The notes: generated by a model from the sequence alone, not told the origin. Positions 22,850-32,378 are shown, counted from the stretch's first letter. The stretch: 64,000 nt of DNA from Nonomuraea montanisoli (GCF_013363975.1 NZ_JABWGN010000002.1:310001-374000); one strand, 5' to 3'. Program-made: numbers and translations.

Positions 22850-22975
22850 ATTATTTCGCGCCAATAGGTTGTATTGTTGGGACATTTGGAGCATTTTCAA
22901 CTTGGTCCTCCGAGTGGGGTCGAGGCCGCGGAACTTTCCCGTACGGCAAGGCGAGGGGAAAGGGGCGATACGGAA

Positions 22976-23806
22976 ATGCGTCAACGTGCCATCCGTAATT
23001 TGGCCAGGCTCAACACGTCCCAGGCGCGTATCACCCGTATGCTCGACGCCGCCGCCGGAGGGAAGAACAATTTCGTGGCCGACCGCGACGCCGTGCGTCG
23101 CTATGACGAGGCCGCTCCCGTGACCACCGCCGCCGCGCGGGCCGTGCTGGCCTTCCTGTCCCGCGTGATCCGCCACCTGGCGGCGGGCGGCATCGACCAG
23201 TTCGTGATCGTCGGCAGCGGGGTGCCCAGCGGACTGCCCGCCGGGCGCCAGCTCCACGACCTGGCCCGCGAGGCGCTGGGCCGCTCCGACGTGCGGGTGC
23301 TGTACGTGGAGAACGACCCGATGGTGCTGGCCTACGCCCAGGCCACGATCGAGCCGGTGACCGACCTGGTGCGCGTGGTGGAGGGCGACATCCGGCAGGT
23401 CGAGGACCTGCTCGGCGACCGGGTGGTCCGGACGTTCGTCGACTGGGACCGGCCGGTCGGCCTGGTGCTGGTCTCGGTGCCCAGCCTCGGCGACGAGGAG
23501 GCCCGGCACGCGATCAAGTGCCTGTGCCACGCGGCCGCCCGGGGCAGCTACCTGGCCCTGCTGCAGACCACCTTCGACGCGATCCCCGACGAGCTGCTGC
23601 CCGCGATCGGCGAGCTGCTGGCCATGACCTTACCGGGCCACGTCGTCCGCACCCGCGCGGAGGCGGCGGCGCTGCTGGAGGGGCTCGACCTGGTGGACCC
23701 GGGGCTGGTGTGGGTGCCCGAGTGGCGGCCCGACGGGCGCGACGAGGCGTGCGCGGCCCTGCCCAGCGCGTCGGGCAACTACGGCGCCGTCGCCCGCGTC
23801 CTCTGA
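22976..23806 (+). CDS. SAM-dependent methyltransferase, DUF574 family
   Basis: A 276-residue protein with the order of motifs typical of DUF574: NTSQARITRMLDAAAGGKNN near the N-terminus, FVIVGSGVPSG (modified SAM-binding glycine loop), VRVLYVENDPMVLAYAQ (acidic loop at strand beta-2) and a GNYGAVARVL C-terminus. The substrate is unknown; members are numerous in actinomycetes and often adjacent to XRE-DUF5753 genes, as here. AAAGGGG precedes ATG 22976 by about 10 nt. The family loop is usually GTGLP-like; here it reads GSGVP. Confidence 0.83.
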   Translation: MRQRAIRNLARLNTSQARITRMLDAAAGGKNNFVADRDAVRRYDEAAPVTTAAARAVLAFLSRVIRHLAAGGIDQFVIVGSGVPSGLPAGRQLHDLAREALGRSDVRVLYVENDPMVLAYAQATIEPVTDLVRVVEGDIRQVEDLLGDRVVRTFVDWDRPVGLVLVSVPSLGDEEARHAIKCLCHAAARGSYLALLQTTFDAIPDELLPAIGELLAMTLPGHVVRTRAEAAALLEGLDLVDPGLVWVPEWRPDGRDEACAALPSASGNYGAVARVL

Positions 23807-23858
23807 CCCCGGGCGCCCTGGCCGGTCCTCTGGCCCCGGACGCTCTGGCCCCGCGTCG

Positions 23859-24677
23859 TCAGTCCCACCAGAACGACCAGAAGTGCCGGCCGATGATCTG
23901 CTCCGCGTAGCCGCGCAGATCGCCCGGGCCCTGCACCACGTTGTCGGGACAGAACGTCCAGTGCTCGGCCGCCACGTGCAGCGCGTGCTCGACGTCCACC
24001 GGAGGCGCCGCGACGCTCAGCTCCAGCGTGTTGAACCCCACGCACACCACCCGCGCCCCGAAGCGGTCCTCCCAGCTGCGCACCACCGCTGCGAGCGGCA
24101 CCATCCACTCGTTGTGGTGCAGGGCGCCCTGCCAGCCCATCACGGCCAGCGCGTCGGCGCCGCGCCGGGCCGCGACCAGGCCCAGCGGCATGCCGCGCGA
24201 GGCGAGCTGCTCGGCGTACCAGTCGGCGACCTCGCCGGGGGCGGCCTTCAGCACGCCGGGGGCGGCCGGGCCGGGGCAGAGCGCGCCGTAGGGGTCGAGC
24301 TCGGCGAGGGCCTCGGACGGCATCTGCGTCACCCACTCCTGCCACACCTCGTGCATGAACCCCTCGGCCGTGAAGTGGTCGATCTGCGTGGGCTCGTCCG
24401 GCACGACCTGGCCGATCGACCAGGGCTGGGCCGACTCGTCCAGCAGCACCGGCCAGAGGCCGCTCGAGGGGTGCTCGGCGCGTAAGCGGGCCCAGTCGTG
24501 GCCGGAGACGGGATCGTCGCTCATCCAGAACGCCGCCCTGGCCGGCTCTCCCTGCCCGGTGTAGCCCGGGTCGGGCCAGACGAGGTCACCCGGCGGCAGT
24601 GCGGCCCGCAGCGCGCGGCCCCTGCCTGCGTCGGCGAACAGCCGGCCCAGCTCGCGTGGCAGCCGATGATCTGTCAT
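23859..24677 (-). CDS. DUF4253 domain-containing protein
   Basis: A 272-residue cytoplasmic protein. The C-terminal two-thirds match DUF4253: PLGLVAARRGADALAVMGWQ, the HHNE motif, and the closing HWTFCPDNVVQGPGDLRGYA and FWSFWWD. The role of the family is unknown; it has been linked by comparison to immunity-protein-like folds. It converges with the methyltransferase gene across 50 nt that contain three loose copies of CTCTGGCCCCG but no clear hairpin. Confidence 0.78.
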   Translation of the reverse strand: MTDHRLPRELGRLFADAGRGRALRAALPPGDLVWPDPGYTGQGEPARAAFWMSDDPVSGHDWARLRAEHPSSGLWPVLLDESAQPWSIGQVVPDEPTQIDHFTAEGFMHEVWQEWVTQMPSEALAELDPYGALCPGPAAPGVLKAAPGEVADWYAEQLASRGMPLGLVAARRGADALAVMGWQGALHHNEWMVPLAAVVRSWEDRFGARVVCVGFNTLELSVAAPPVDVEHALHVAAEHWTFCPDNVVQGPGDLRGYAEQIIGRHFWSFWWD

Positions 24678-24822
24678 GCCCTACCGTCTCCGTCCGCACC
24701 CGTCGGGGAGATGGTAGTGCCGCCCACCGACATGGCCTCGGGGGCGGCGCGAATTCTTCGCGTTCCTCACCTTCGCGCGCGCGAGCGGCGGACGAGCGCG
24801 GGCTCCGCCGTCGTGACGATGT

Positions 24823-24856
24823 GTTTCCGGCACGGCCGCGCCACCGTGCCGGAAAC
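24823..24856. terminator. 13-bp perfect stem terminator of the TIGR03118 gene
   Basis: Positions 24823-24835 pair perfectly with 24844-24856 around an 8-nt loop, starting 12 nt beyond the stop codon of the minus-strand TIGR03118 gene (stop at 24869). It ends transcription before the DUF4253 gene on the same strand. Confidence 0.75.
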
Positions 24857-24868
24857 GTCAGTGGCCGG

Positions 24869-25987
24869 TCAGTAGCCCCCGTACGAGGAGTGGGTGGAGT
24901 GCTGCGAGGACGTGGAGGTCGGCGTCGGCGTCGCGGTGGGAGCATTGGCCGAGGAGCCGCCGGAGCCGGCGGGCCGGATGAGGCCGAGCAGGCCGTGCTG
25001 GCCGCCGTCGATGCCGGCGGAGAACCACAGCGCGTTCTCGCCGCCGTTGGCCGCGGTGCCGAGCTCCAGGTCCCACAGGCCGGGAAGCTGGATCGTGCTG
25101 CCGTTGGCCGTGCGCAGGGCGCCGAGGTGGCGGTTGTTGCGGTAGGCGTGGATGGTGCCGTCGCCGAAGTTGCCGACGAGCACCGACCCGGCGTACGCGC
25201 CGCGCGGAGCCGCGGTGATCGCCCACGGCGCGTTCAGCCCGGTGCGCGCGATGCGGCCGGTCAGGCGGCCCTCGGCGTTGAAGCGGCTGACGAAGCCCTT
25301 GCCGGCGCCGGCGACGGACTTGCCGGTGTCCGGGTCGCGCAGCGCGTACGCCACCCAGATCTGGTTGTTGGTGACCGCCACGTTGAACGGCGAGTAGTTC
25401 GACGGGACGGCCGGGTCGCGGAACTGCCAGCGCTTCAGCCGGACGCGCTCGAAGTCGGAGTTCCAGGCGTGGATGTGGCCGCCGGCGAAGTCCGCGGCGA
25501 GCAGGAAGTCGCCGTCCTCGGTCCGGGCGAGCGCGAGGCCCTTGTAGTCGGCCCCGCGGGTGAACGCGGCGATGACGGCGTTCTTCGGGTCGGCCTCGGC
25601 GTTCCAGCCGGTGATCGCGCCGCTGGGGCTGGAGAAGAGGAACGTGGCGGGTTTGCCCTTCACGGTGAACCCGTCGGTGGGGTTGAACACCTGGCCCGTC
25701 GGGGCCCCGCCCGGAATGCTGACCTCCGTCTGCTCCTTCTTGCCGGCGCCCGAGTAGACGGTGGCGCTGCCGGTGCCCGTGGCGGAGACCCAGAGGGTCT
25801 TGCCCATGGCCAGGCCCCAGGGGTTGACCAGCTTGGGGTCGGTGGTGGCGGCCTTGCCCCTCACGTCCGAGACGAGGTTGACGACGTCGAACCGCGCGCG
25901 GGGGGTGGCGGTGGCGTGTGCGGGGGTGGCGAGAGTGCTGCCCAGGCCGACCGCAACAGCGCAGAGTGTGATGATGCGTGACCGCAT
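24869..25987 (-). CDS. Secreted TIGR03118 family beta-propeller-like protein
   Basis: A 372-residue secreted protein with a signal peptide (RSRIITLCAVAVGLGSTLATPAHA) and repeated blades such as NPWGLAMGKTLWVSATGTG, YKGLALARTEDGDFLLAADF and GDGTIHAYRNN, the pattern of the TIGR03118 family. The C-terminus is a Thr/Pro/Ser tail ending in SSYGGY, suitable for surface exposure. Function of the family is unknown. A Shine-Dalgarno AAGGAGG precedes ATG 25987. It has its own hairpin terminator and is divergent from ppgK across 114 nt. Confidence 0.82.
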   Translation of the reverse strand: MRSRIITLCAVAVGLGSTLATPAHATATPRARFDVVNLVSDVRGKAATTDPKLVNPWGLAMGKTLWVSATGTGSATVYSGAGKKEQTEVSIPGGAPTGQVFNPTDGFTVKGKPATFLFSSPSGAITGWNAEADPKNAVIAAFTRGADYKGLALARTEDGDFLLAADFAGGHIHAWNSDFERVRLKRWQFRDPAVPSNYSPFNVAVTNNQIWVAYALRDPDTGKSVAGAGKGFVSRFNAEGRLTGRIARTGLNAPWAITAAPRGAYAGSVLVGNFGDGTIHAYRNNRHLGALRTANGSTIQLPGLWDLELGTAANGGENALWFSAGIDGGQHGLLGLIRPAGSGGSSANAPTATPTPTSTSSQHSTHSSYGGY

Positions 25988-26101
25988 CCGTGCCTCCTTG
26001 TTAGCGCTTGTGACGCGAGATACGCGGGGCGCCTGGGGCAGGGTTCAGTATGGTCCGGAAATATCCGGCGAGGCGTTTCTTGCCGTCTGTAGGGGAGATG
26101 G

Positions 26102-26833
26102 ATGGTTATGGAAGTTCTGGGGATTGATATCGGCGGCTCAGGGATCAAGGGCGCGCCCGTCGACGTCACGGCGGGCAAGCTGGCCCAGGAACGCCTGCGC
26201 ATTCCCACCCCGCAGCCGTCCAAGCCGGAGCCCGTCGCCGAGGTGGTGCGGCAGATCGTCGACCACTTCGCCTGGTCGGGGCCCGTCGGCGTGACGTTCC
26301 CCGGGGTGGTGCGCGACGGGGTGGTGCACACCGCCGCCAACGTCCACCACTCGTGGATCGGCGTGGACGCCTCCGACCTGTTCGGCGGCGCGTGCGTGCT
26401 CAACGACGCCGACGCGGCCGGCATCGCCGAGATGACCTTCGGCGAGGGCCGGGACCGGCGCGGGACCGTGCTCATGCTGACCTTCGGCACGGGCATCGGC
26501 AGCGCCCTGTTCACCGACGGGGTGCTCGTGCCCAACACCGAGCTCGGCCACCTGGAGCTGCGCGGCAAGGACGCCGAGCTGCGCGCCTCCGACAAGGCCC
26601 GCGAGGACCACGAGCTGAGCTGGGACAAGTGGGCCGGCCGGGTCGAGGAGTACCTGCGGCACGTGGAGATGCTGTTCTCCCCGTCGCTCATCGTGGTGGG
26701 CGGCGGCGTGAGCAAGAAGGCCCACAAGTGGCTGCCGCACGTCCACATCGACACGCCGATCGTGCCGGCCGCGCTGCAGAACGAGGCGGGCATCATCGGC
26801 GCCGCCCAGATGGCGGCCAGCCGGGCCGGCTGA
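26102..26833 (+). CDS. ppgK: Polyphosphate glucokinase
   Basis: A 243-residue ROK-family kinase that phosphorylates glucose to glucose-6-phosphate using polyphosphate (and ATP in many members). Seen: the phosphate-binding loop GIDIGGSGIKG at the N-terminus, the catalytic base region VTFPGVV with the later Asp in VLNDADAAG, the glycine loop MLTFGTGIGSALF and the substrate motif ELGHLELRGKDAE, which is characteristic of the polyphosphate-using branch. AGGGGAG precedes the start; ATG 26102 and ATG 26108 are both possible. It is a common actinobacterial cytosolic enzyme. Confidence 0.92.
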   Translation: MVMEVLGIDIGGSGIKGAPVDVTAGKLAQERLRIPTPQPSKPEPVAEVVRQIVDHFAWSGPVGVTFPGVVRDGVVHTAANVHHSWIGVDASDLFGGACVLNDADAAGIAEMTFGEGRDRRGTVLMLTFGTGIGSALFTDGVLVPNTELGHLELRGKDAELRASDKAREDHELSWDKWAGRVEEYLRHVEMLFSPSLIVVGGGVSKKAHKWLPHVHIDTPIVPAALQNEAGIIGAAQMAASRAG

Positions 26834-26863
26834 CCTTACTGATCAAGAAAGTCGGCCGGGGGA

Positions 26864-26892
26864 GGCAACCGGAACGGCCTTTCGGGAGTCTC
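26864..26892 (+). promoter_or_regulatory. ECF-sigma-type promoter candidate
   Basis: GGCAACC (26864-26870) and GTCTC (26888-26892) are separated by 17 nt, the -35/-10 layout used by several extracytoplasmic-function sigma factors. It faces the hrpA gene 173 nt downstream, in a 232-nt gap with no credible gene. A short hairpin (GCCGTGG/CCACGGC) lies downstream in the leader. The match is by eye and the cognate sigma factor is unknown. Confidence 0.4.
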
Positions 26893-27065
26893 ATTGATGG
26901 GCGTGGCCGTTCACGACGCAACTCTGGGGAGAGTGGGCCCGCCGTGGACGGCCACGGCCATGTCTGTCTCCCCCCTGCGATTATTGGGATGCGGGACGGC
27001 GGCGCGGTCCGGCAGCATGGGCTGTTGGCTCCCGGCGCACCGGGCTCAAATATCCTGAAAGCAGT

Positions 27066-30000
27066 ATGGGAACCTCCGCGTTGTCCTCTCCGCTCACCGA
27101 CATCCAGTCCCGCCTGCCCGAGCTCATGCCGCGCGACCAGCGGCGGCTGCGGCGCAGGCTCGACGGCGCGCGCCGGGTGCGCTCCCGCGAGGCCCGCGAC
27201 AAGATCGCCGCGGAGATCCTCGCCGACGTCGAGCGCGCCGAGCAGCGCCTGGCCCGCCGCCGCGAGGCCGTGCCCGCGCTCAGCTATCCCGAGGCCCTGC
27301 CCGTCTCCCAGCGCAAGGACGACATCCTCGCCGCCATCCGCGACCACCAGGTCGTGATCATCGCCGGTGAGACCGGGTCCGGCAAGACCACCCAGATCCC
27401 CAAGATCTGCCTCGAACTCGGCCGCGGCGTGCGCGGCCTGATCGGCCACACCCAGCCCCGCCGCATCGCCGCCCGCACCGTCGCCGAGCGCGTGGCCGAG
27501 GAGCTCGGCACCGAGCTGGGCCAGGTCGTCGGCTACAAGGTGCGCTTCACCGACCAGGGCAGCGACCGCACGCTGGTCAAGCTCATGACCGACGGCATCC
27601 TGCTGGCCGAGCTCCAGCACGATCGGCTGCTGGAGCAGTACGACACGCTCATCATCGACGAGGCCCACGAGCGCAGCCTCAACATCGACTTCATCCTCGG
27701 CTACGTCAAGCAGCTCCTGCCCCGGCGCCCCGACCTCAAGGTCATCATCACCAGCGCCACCATCGACCCCGAGCGCTTCTCCCGCCACTTCGGCGACGCG
27801 CCGATCGTCGAGGTCTCCGGCCGCACCTACCCCGTCGAGGTCCGCTACCGGCCGCTCGGCGAGGACGACGACCAGACGCAGGGCATCGTCGACGCCTGCC
27901 GCGAGCTGGTCACCGAGGGCCCGGGCGACATCCTCGTCTTCCTCAGCGGCGAGCGGGAGATCCGCGACGCCGCCGACGCGCTCGGCAAGGCCGAGTTCCG
28001 CAACACCGAGGTCCTGCCGCTGTACGCGCGGCTGAGCGCCGCCGAGCAGCACCGCGTCTTCCAGCGCCACACCGGCCGGCGCATCGTGCTGGCCACGAAC
28101 GTGGCCGAGACGTCGCTCACGGTCCCCGGCATCAAGTACGTCGTCGATCCCGGCTACGCCCGCATCTCCCGCTACAGCCACCGCACCAAGGTGCAGCGCC
28201 TGCCCATCGAGGCGATCTCCCAGGCCAGCGCCAACCAGCGCAAGGGCCGCTCCGGCCGCACCTCCGACGGCATCTGCGTCCGGCTCTACGAGGAGGAGGA
28301 CTTCCTCGGCCGGCCCGAGTTCACCGACCCGGAGATCCTGCGCACCAACCTGGCCTCGGTCATCCTGCAGATGACCTCCATCGGGCTGGGTGACATCGAG
28401 GCGTTCCCGTTCGTGGAGCCGCCGGACCGCCGTCAGGTCAAGGACGGCGTCAACCTGCTGCACGAGCTGGGCGCGTTCGACGCGGAGGGGCGGCTCACCC
28501 CGATCGGCCGCAAGCTCGCCACGCTGCCGGTCGACCCGCGGCTCGGCCGCATGGTGCTGGAGGCCGAGAAGCACGGCTGCCTGCGCGAGGTCATGGTGAT
28601 CACCGCCGCCCTGTCCATCCAGGATCCGCGCGAGCGTCCCGCCGACAAGCAGCAGCAGGCCGACGAGAAGCACCGCCGCTTCGCCGACCCCGAGTCCGAC
28701 TTCCTCACCTACCTCAACCTCTGGCACTACCTCCAGGACAAGCAGCAGGAGCTGTCCTCCAGCGCCTTCCGCCGCCTGTGCAAGGCCGAGTACCTCAACT
28801 ACCTGCGCGTGCGCGAGTGGCAGGACATCTACAGCCAGCTCCGCCAGGCGCTCGGCGCCCAGCCCAACAGCCATCCCGGCGACCCGCACAGCGTCCACGT
28901 GTCGCTGCTGTCGGGCCTGCTGTCCCACATCGGCGTCAAGGACGTCATGGACAAGCAGCGCCCCGCCGAGGGCCGCCGCCCCCTCCAGGAGTACATCGGC
29001 GCCCGCAACGCCCGCTTCGCCATCTTCCCGGGTTCGGCCCTGGCCAGGAAGCAGCCGCAGTGGGTCATGTCGGCCGAGCTGGTCGAGACCTCGCGGCTGT
29101 GGGCCCGGGTCAACGCGAAGATCGAGCCGGGCTGGGTCGAGCCGATCGCCCAGCACCTCGTCAAGCGCTCCTACTCCGAGCCGCACTGGGAGAAGGACCA
29201 GGGCGCGGTCATCGCGCTGGAGAAGGTCACCCTGTACGGCGTGCCGCTGGTGACCGGCCGCAAGGTCAACTACGGGCGCATCGACCCCGAGCTGTCCCGC
29301 GAGCTGTTCATCCGGCACGCCCTCGTCCAGGGGGAGTGGGACTCCCACCACGAGTTCCTGCGCGCCAACCGGCGGCTGCTCCAGGAGGTCGAGGAGCTGG
29401 AGAACCGCGCCCGCCGCCGCGACATCATGGTCGACGACGAGGCGCTGTTCGACTTCTACGACCGGCGGGTGCCCGCCGACGTGGTGTCGGCCCGCCACTT
29501 CGACGCCTGGTGGAAGAAGGCCCGCGCCACCGACTCCGGTCTGCTCACCTTCTCGCCGGAGATGCTGGTCAACGAGGGCGCCGACGTCAGCACCCAGGAC
29601 TACCCCGACACCTGGCGCCAGCTCGGCCAGCGGATGAAGCTGACCTACCAGTTCGAGCCGGGCGCCGACGCCGACGGCGTGACCGTCCACGTGCCGCTCC
29701 AGGTGCTCAACCAGATCGGCGCCGACGGCTTCGACTGGCAGATCCCCGGCCTGCGCGAGGAACTGGTCACCGAACTGATCAGGTCGCTGCCCAAGCCGCT
29801 GCGCCGCAACTTCGTGCCCGCCCCCAACTACGCCAAGCAGGTGCTGGCCGGGGTGAAGCCGGGCGGCGAGCCGCTGCTGGAGGCCGTGGAGCGCGAGCTG
29901 CTGCGGCTCACCGGCGTACGCGTGCCGCGCGAGGCGTGGCAGCTCGACCAGATCCCCGAACACCTGCGGATCACGTACCGGGTGATCGACGAGCGCAAAC

Positions 30001-30938
30001 GGACGCTCGCCGAGGACAAGGACCTCGACGCGCTCAAGCGGCGCCTCGCGCCGCGCCTGCGCCGCACGCTGTCGGCGGCGGCCGACGACCTGGAGCGCAC
30101 CGGCCTGCGCACGTGGAGCTTCGGCACGCTGCCGAAGGTGTTCGAGCAGGGCCGCATGAAGGGCTTCCCGGCCCTCGTGGACGACGGCGACTCGGTCTCC
30201 ATCAAGATCTTCGAGACGGAGGCGGAGCAGCGTCGCTCCCACTGGCCCGGCACGCGCCGCCTGCTGCTGCTGAACGTCACCAACCCGGCCAAGTCACTGC
30301 TCGCCGGCCTGTCCAACCAGGCCAAGCTGGCCCTGTCGCGCAGCCCCCACGGCGGCGCCGTGGCGCTGTTCGACGACGTGGTCAACGCCGCGGCCGACCA
30401 GCTCATGCTCGACATGGGCGGCACCCCCTGGGACCCCGTCGCCTTCGACCGCCTCTACCAGCACGTACGCGCCGAGCTGCACGACACCGCGGCCGACGTG
30501 CTGGCCAAGGTGGAGCAGATCCTGAGCGTGTGGCACGCGGTGGGCACGCGACTGGAGTCGCTGCGGTCGAGCGCCTCGGTGGAGGACGTGCGCGAGCAGC
30601 TCGGCGGGCTCGTGTACGCGGGATTCGTCACCGCGACCGGCCGGCGTCAGCTGTCCGACGTGCTGCGCTACCTGCGGGCCGTCGAACGGCGGCTGACCAA
30701 GCTGCCGGAGGAGCCCTGGCGCGACGAGGAGTGGATGGCGCGGGTGCACAAGGTCGAGGACGACTACCACGACCTGCTGGACAAGCTCCACCCGGCGCGG
30801 CGTTCGGACGCGGACGTGGTGGAGATCAGGTGGATGATCGAGGAACTGCGGGTCAGCTTCTTCGCCCAGACGCTCGGGACCCCCACCCCGGTGTCGGAGA
30901 AGCGCATCGCCAAGGCGATGGAGCGGCTCAGCCCTTGA
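27066..30938 (+). CDS. hrpA: ATP-dependent RNA helicase HrpA (DEAH box)
   Basis: A 1290-residue DEAH-box helicase of the usual HrpA length. Motifs in order: GETGSGKTTQIPKICLELG (Walker A), TQPRRIAARTVAERV (Ia), IIDEAHERSLNIDF (DEAH), ITSATID (III), LPLYARLSAAEQHRVF and the ATNVAETSLTVPGI and QRKGRSGRTSDG blocks (V, VI). HA2 and OB-fold regions follow near 440-650, then the long C-terminal DUF3418 region. It unwinds structured RNA in the cytosol. A TATCCT box lies 9 nt before ATG 27066. The 3' end overlaps the Uma2 gene by 11 nt. Confidence 0.93.
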   Translation: MGTSALSSPLTDIQSRLPELMPRDQRRLRRRLDGARRVRSREARDKIAAEILADVERAEQRLARRREAVPALSYPEALPVSQRKDDILAAIRDHQVVIIAGETGSGKTTQIPKICLELGRGVRGLIGHTQPRRIAARTVAERVAEELGTELGQVVGYKVRFTDQGSDRTLVKLMTDGILLAELQHDRLLEQYDTLIIDEAHERSLNIDFILGYVKQLLPRRPDLKVIITSATIDPERFSRHFGDAPIVEVSGRTYPVEVRYRPLGEDDDQTQGIVDACRELVTEGPGDILVFLSGEREIRDAADALGKAEFRNTEVLPLYARLSAAEQHRVFQRHTGRRIVLATNVAETSLTVPGIKYVVDPGYARISRYSHRTKVQRLPIEAISQASANQRKGRSGRTSDGICVRLYEEEDFLGRPEFTDPEILRTNLASVILQMTSIGLGDIEAFPFVEPPDRRQVKDGVNLLHELGAFDAEGRLTPIGRKLATLPVDPRLGRMVLEAEKHGCLREVMVITAALSIQDPRERPADKQQQADEKHRRFADPESDFLTYLNLWHYLQDKQQELSSSAFRRLCKAEYLNYLRVREWQDIYSQLRQALGAQPNSHPGDPHSVHVSLLSGLLSHIGVKDVMDKQRPAEGRRPLQEYIGARNARFAIFPGSALARKQPQWVMSAELVETSRLWARVNAKIEPGWVEPIAQHLVKRSYSEPHWEKDQGAVIALEKVTLYGVPLVTGRKVNYGRIDPELSRELFIRHALVQGEWDSHHEFLRANRRLLQEVEELENRARRRDIMVDDEALFDFYDRRVPADVVSARHFDAWWKKARATDSGLLTFSPEMLVNEGADVSTQDYPDTWRQLGQRMKLTYQFEPGADADGVTVHVPLQVLNQIGADGFDWQIPGLREELVTELIRSLPKPLRRNFVPAPNYAKQVLAGVKPGGEPLLEAVERELLRLTGVRVPREAWQLDQIPEHLRITYRVIDERKRTLAEDKDLDALKRRLAPRLRRTLSAAADDLERTGLRTWSFGTLPKVFEQGRMKGFPALVDDGDSVSIKIFETEAEQRRSHWPGTRRLLLLNVTNPAKSLLAGLSNQAKLALSRSPHGGAVALFDDVVNAAADQLMLDMGGTPWDPVAFDRLYQHVRAELHDTAADVLAKVEQILSVWHAVGTRLESLRSSASVEDVREQLGGLVYAGFVTATGRRQLSDVLRYLRAVERRLTKLPEEPWRDEEWMARVHKVEDDYHDLLDKLHPARRSDADVVEIRWMIEELRVSFFAQTLGTPTPVSEKRIAKAMERLSP

Positions 30939-31551
30939 AGATGGAGGTGTCGAGCTCCAGGTTGATGGGGTCGGGCAGCATGATGGGCGAGCCCACGTTC
31001 ACGGTGGTGGTCGTCCGGTAGGCGCCGTGCTGGATGTTGTGGTGGACCGTGATGGACTGAGGTGCGGCAAGGGTGTCGATCATCAGGTAAATCGGCACAC
31101 TGCCGTGGGCGTAGAGAGCTGGCTTCTCTTTGCGATCGCGGACCACGCTGCCGGCGGACACTACTTCTGCAACCATGATCAACCCGGATGAGAGAAGCTC
31201 ACGCTCTCCCCAGCGTGGGCAGTCAAGTGGAGCCATCACGAAGTCGGGCTCGACCGGCTCTCGCGGGCCTTCGATGCAGACATCGACATTGCCGGCCCAC
31301 GCTTCCCAGCCCTTCTCGTCGAGAATGGGGATGAGTGCTCTGAACAGGCGCATCGCGCAGCGGGCGTGCTCGGGGGTGCCGACCGGGCTCACGATGAGAT
31401 TCCCTTCAATGACGTCGGCCCGAAAGCCGGGGAGCTCTGGAAATGCCTCGAAGAGCTCGCGAGCCGACCTTGGCATGGGCTTGTCGTTCGAGACGACCAG
31501 ATGGGCGTGCTCGCGCGGGGTGGGCGTGTTCTCGATGGCCACGGCAACCAC
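30928..31551 (-). CDS. Uma2 family (DUF820) restriction-endonuclease-fold protein
   Basis: A 207-residue PD-(D/E)XK fold protein. The Uma2 pattern is plain: RSARELFEAFPELPGFRADV, IVSPVGTPEHARCAMRLF, PVEPDFVMAPLDCP (catalytic D) and MVAEVVSAGSVVRDRKEKPA (E and K). The biological role of Uma2 proteins is unsettled; they are abundant in actinomycetes. GTG 31551 is preceded by AGGGA at 8 nt; a second GTG three codons later is possible. Coding GC is visibly lower than the neighbours, suggesting transfer. It converges on hrpA. Confidence 0.82.
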   Translation of the reverse strand: MVAVAIENTPTPREHAHLVVSNDKPMPRSARELFEAFPELPGFRADVIEGNLIVSPVGTPEHARCAMRLFRALIPILDEKGWEAWAGNVDVCIEGPREPVEPDFVMAPLDCPRWGERELLSSGLIMVAEVVSAGSVVRDRKEKPALYAHGSVPIYLMIDTLAAPQSITVHHNIQHGAYRTTTTVNVGSPIMLPDPINLELDTSIFKG

Positions 31552-31662
31552 TGATATTGTCCCTTCGTAATCGAACGGGCACTCTAAGTATTGCATCTTC
31601 GGCCCGCTCCCGCACCCCTTTCCGCCGCCCCTTACAGTGGGGCCCGACGAGAAAGGGCAGGG

Positions 31663-32316
31663 ATGATCAAGGCACTGGTGTTCGACGTCGGCGAGACGCT
31701 CATCGACGAGACCCGCATCTGGTCGCGGTGGGCCGACCGGCTGGGCGTGAGCAGGTTCGTGATGATGGGCGCGCTGGGCGGCATGGCGGCCCTGGACCGC
31801 TCGCACCGCGAGGCGTTCGAACTCGTCCGGCCCGGCATCGACGTCGACGCCGAGCTGGCGGCCTGGGAGCGGGACGAGCCGGACAGCCTGCGCAACCACT
31901 TCGACGCCGACGACCTCTACCCGGACGTCCGCGACGCCCTCGCCGCGCTGCGCGCCGCCGGCCACCAGGTGATCATCGCGGGCAACCAGCCGGCCCGGGC
32001 CTACGACGCGCTGGTCGCCATGGAGCTGCCGGCCGACTCCGTCCACACCTCGGAGGGGTGGGGCGTGTCCAAGCCCGATCCCGGGTTCTTCGCCAAGGTC
32101 GCCGCCGTCGCGGGGCGCGAGCCGGGCGAGATCCTCTACGTGGGCGACCGGCTGGACAACGACGTGCTGCCGGCGGGGCGGGCGGGCATGCGGACCGCGC
32201 TGCTGCGGCGCGGGCCGTGGGGCTACCTGCACGCCGAGCGGGCCCAGGCGCGCGACGCTGACGTGATCGTCGACGACCTGCACGCCCTGCTGCCCGCGCT
32301 GTCCCGCATCGCCTGA
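31663..32316 (+). CDS. HAD family hydrolase
   Basis: A 217-residue haloacid-dehalogenase superfamily phosphatase. Motif I is VFDVGETLIDE (D8 nucleophile; the usual second Asp is replaced by Glu, as in many subfamily members), motif II IIAGNQ, motif III SKPDPGFF and motif IV YVGDRLDNDV. A cap of about 60 residues sits between motifs I and II. The substrate is unknown. A TACAGT -10 box (31633-31638) and AAAGGGCAGGG before ATG 31663 indicate its own promoter and a normal leader. Confidence 0.87.
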   Translation: MIKALVFDVGETLIDETRIWSRWADRLGVSRFVMMGALGGMAALDRSHREAFELVRPGIDVDAELAAWERDEPDSLRNHFDADDLYPDVRDALAALRAAGHQVIIAGNQPARAYDALVAMELPADSVHTSEGWGVSKPDPGFFAKVAAVAGREPGEILYVGDRLDNDVLPAGRAGMRTALLRRGPWGYLHAERAQARDADVIVDDLHALLPALSRIA

Positions 32317-32378
32317 CCCGCGCGCCGCCTGACCCGCGTCGACGGCCGGCCTGGACACTTTCGGTCTGGACGCCACCG

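Noticed and set aside
26900..27060. Short plus-strand ORF (MGVAVHDATLGRV...) between ppgK and hrpA
   Set aside because: No Shine-Dalgarno, no domain, and it ends just before hrpA without coupling; more likely leader sequence after an ECF-type promoter.
26793..30242. A 1149-codon minus-strand open frame opposite hrpA
   Set aside because: It is antisense to a complete, motif-rich HrpA, has a His/Leu/Val/Gly-rich composition typical of a shadow frame in high-GC DNA, and shows no domain.
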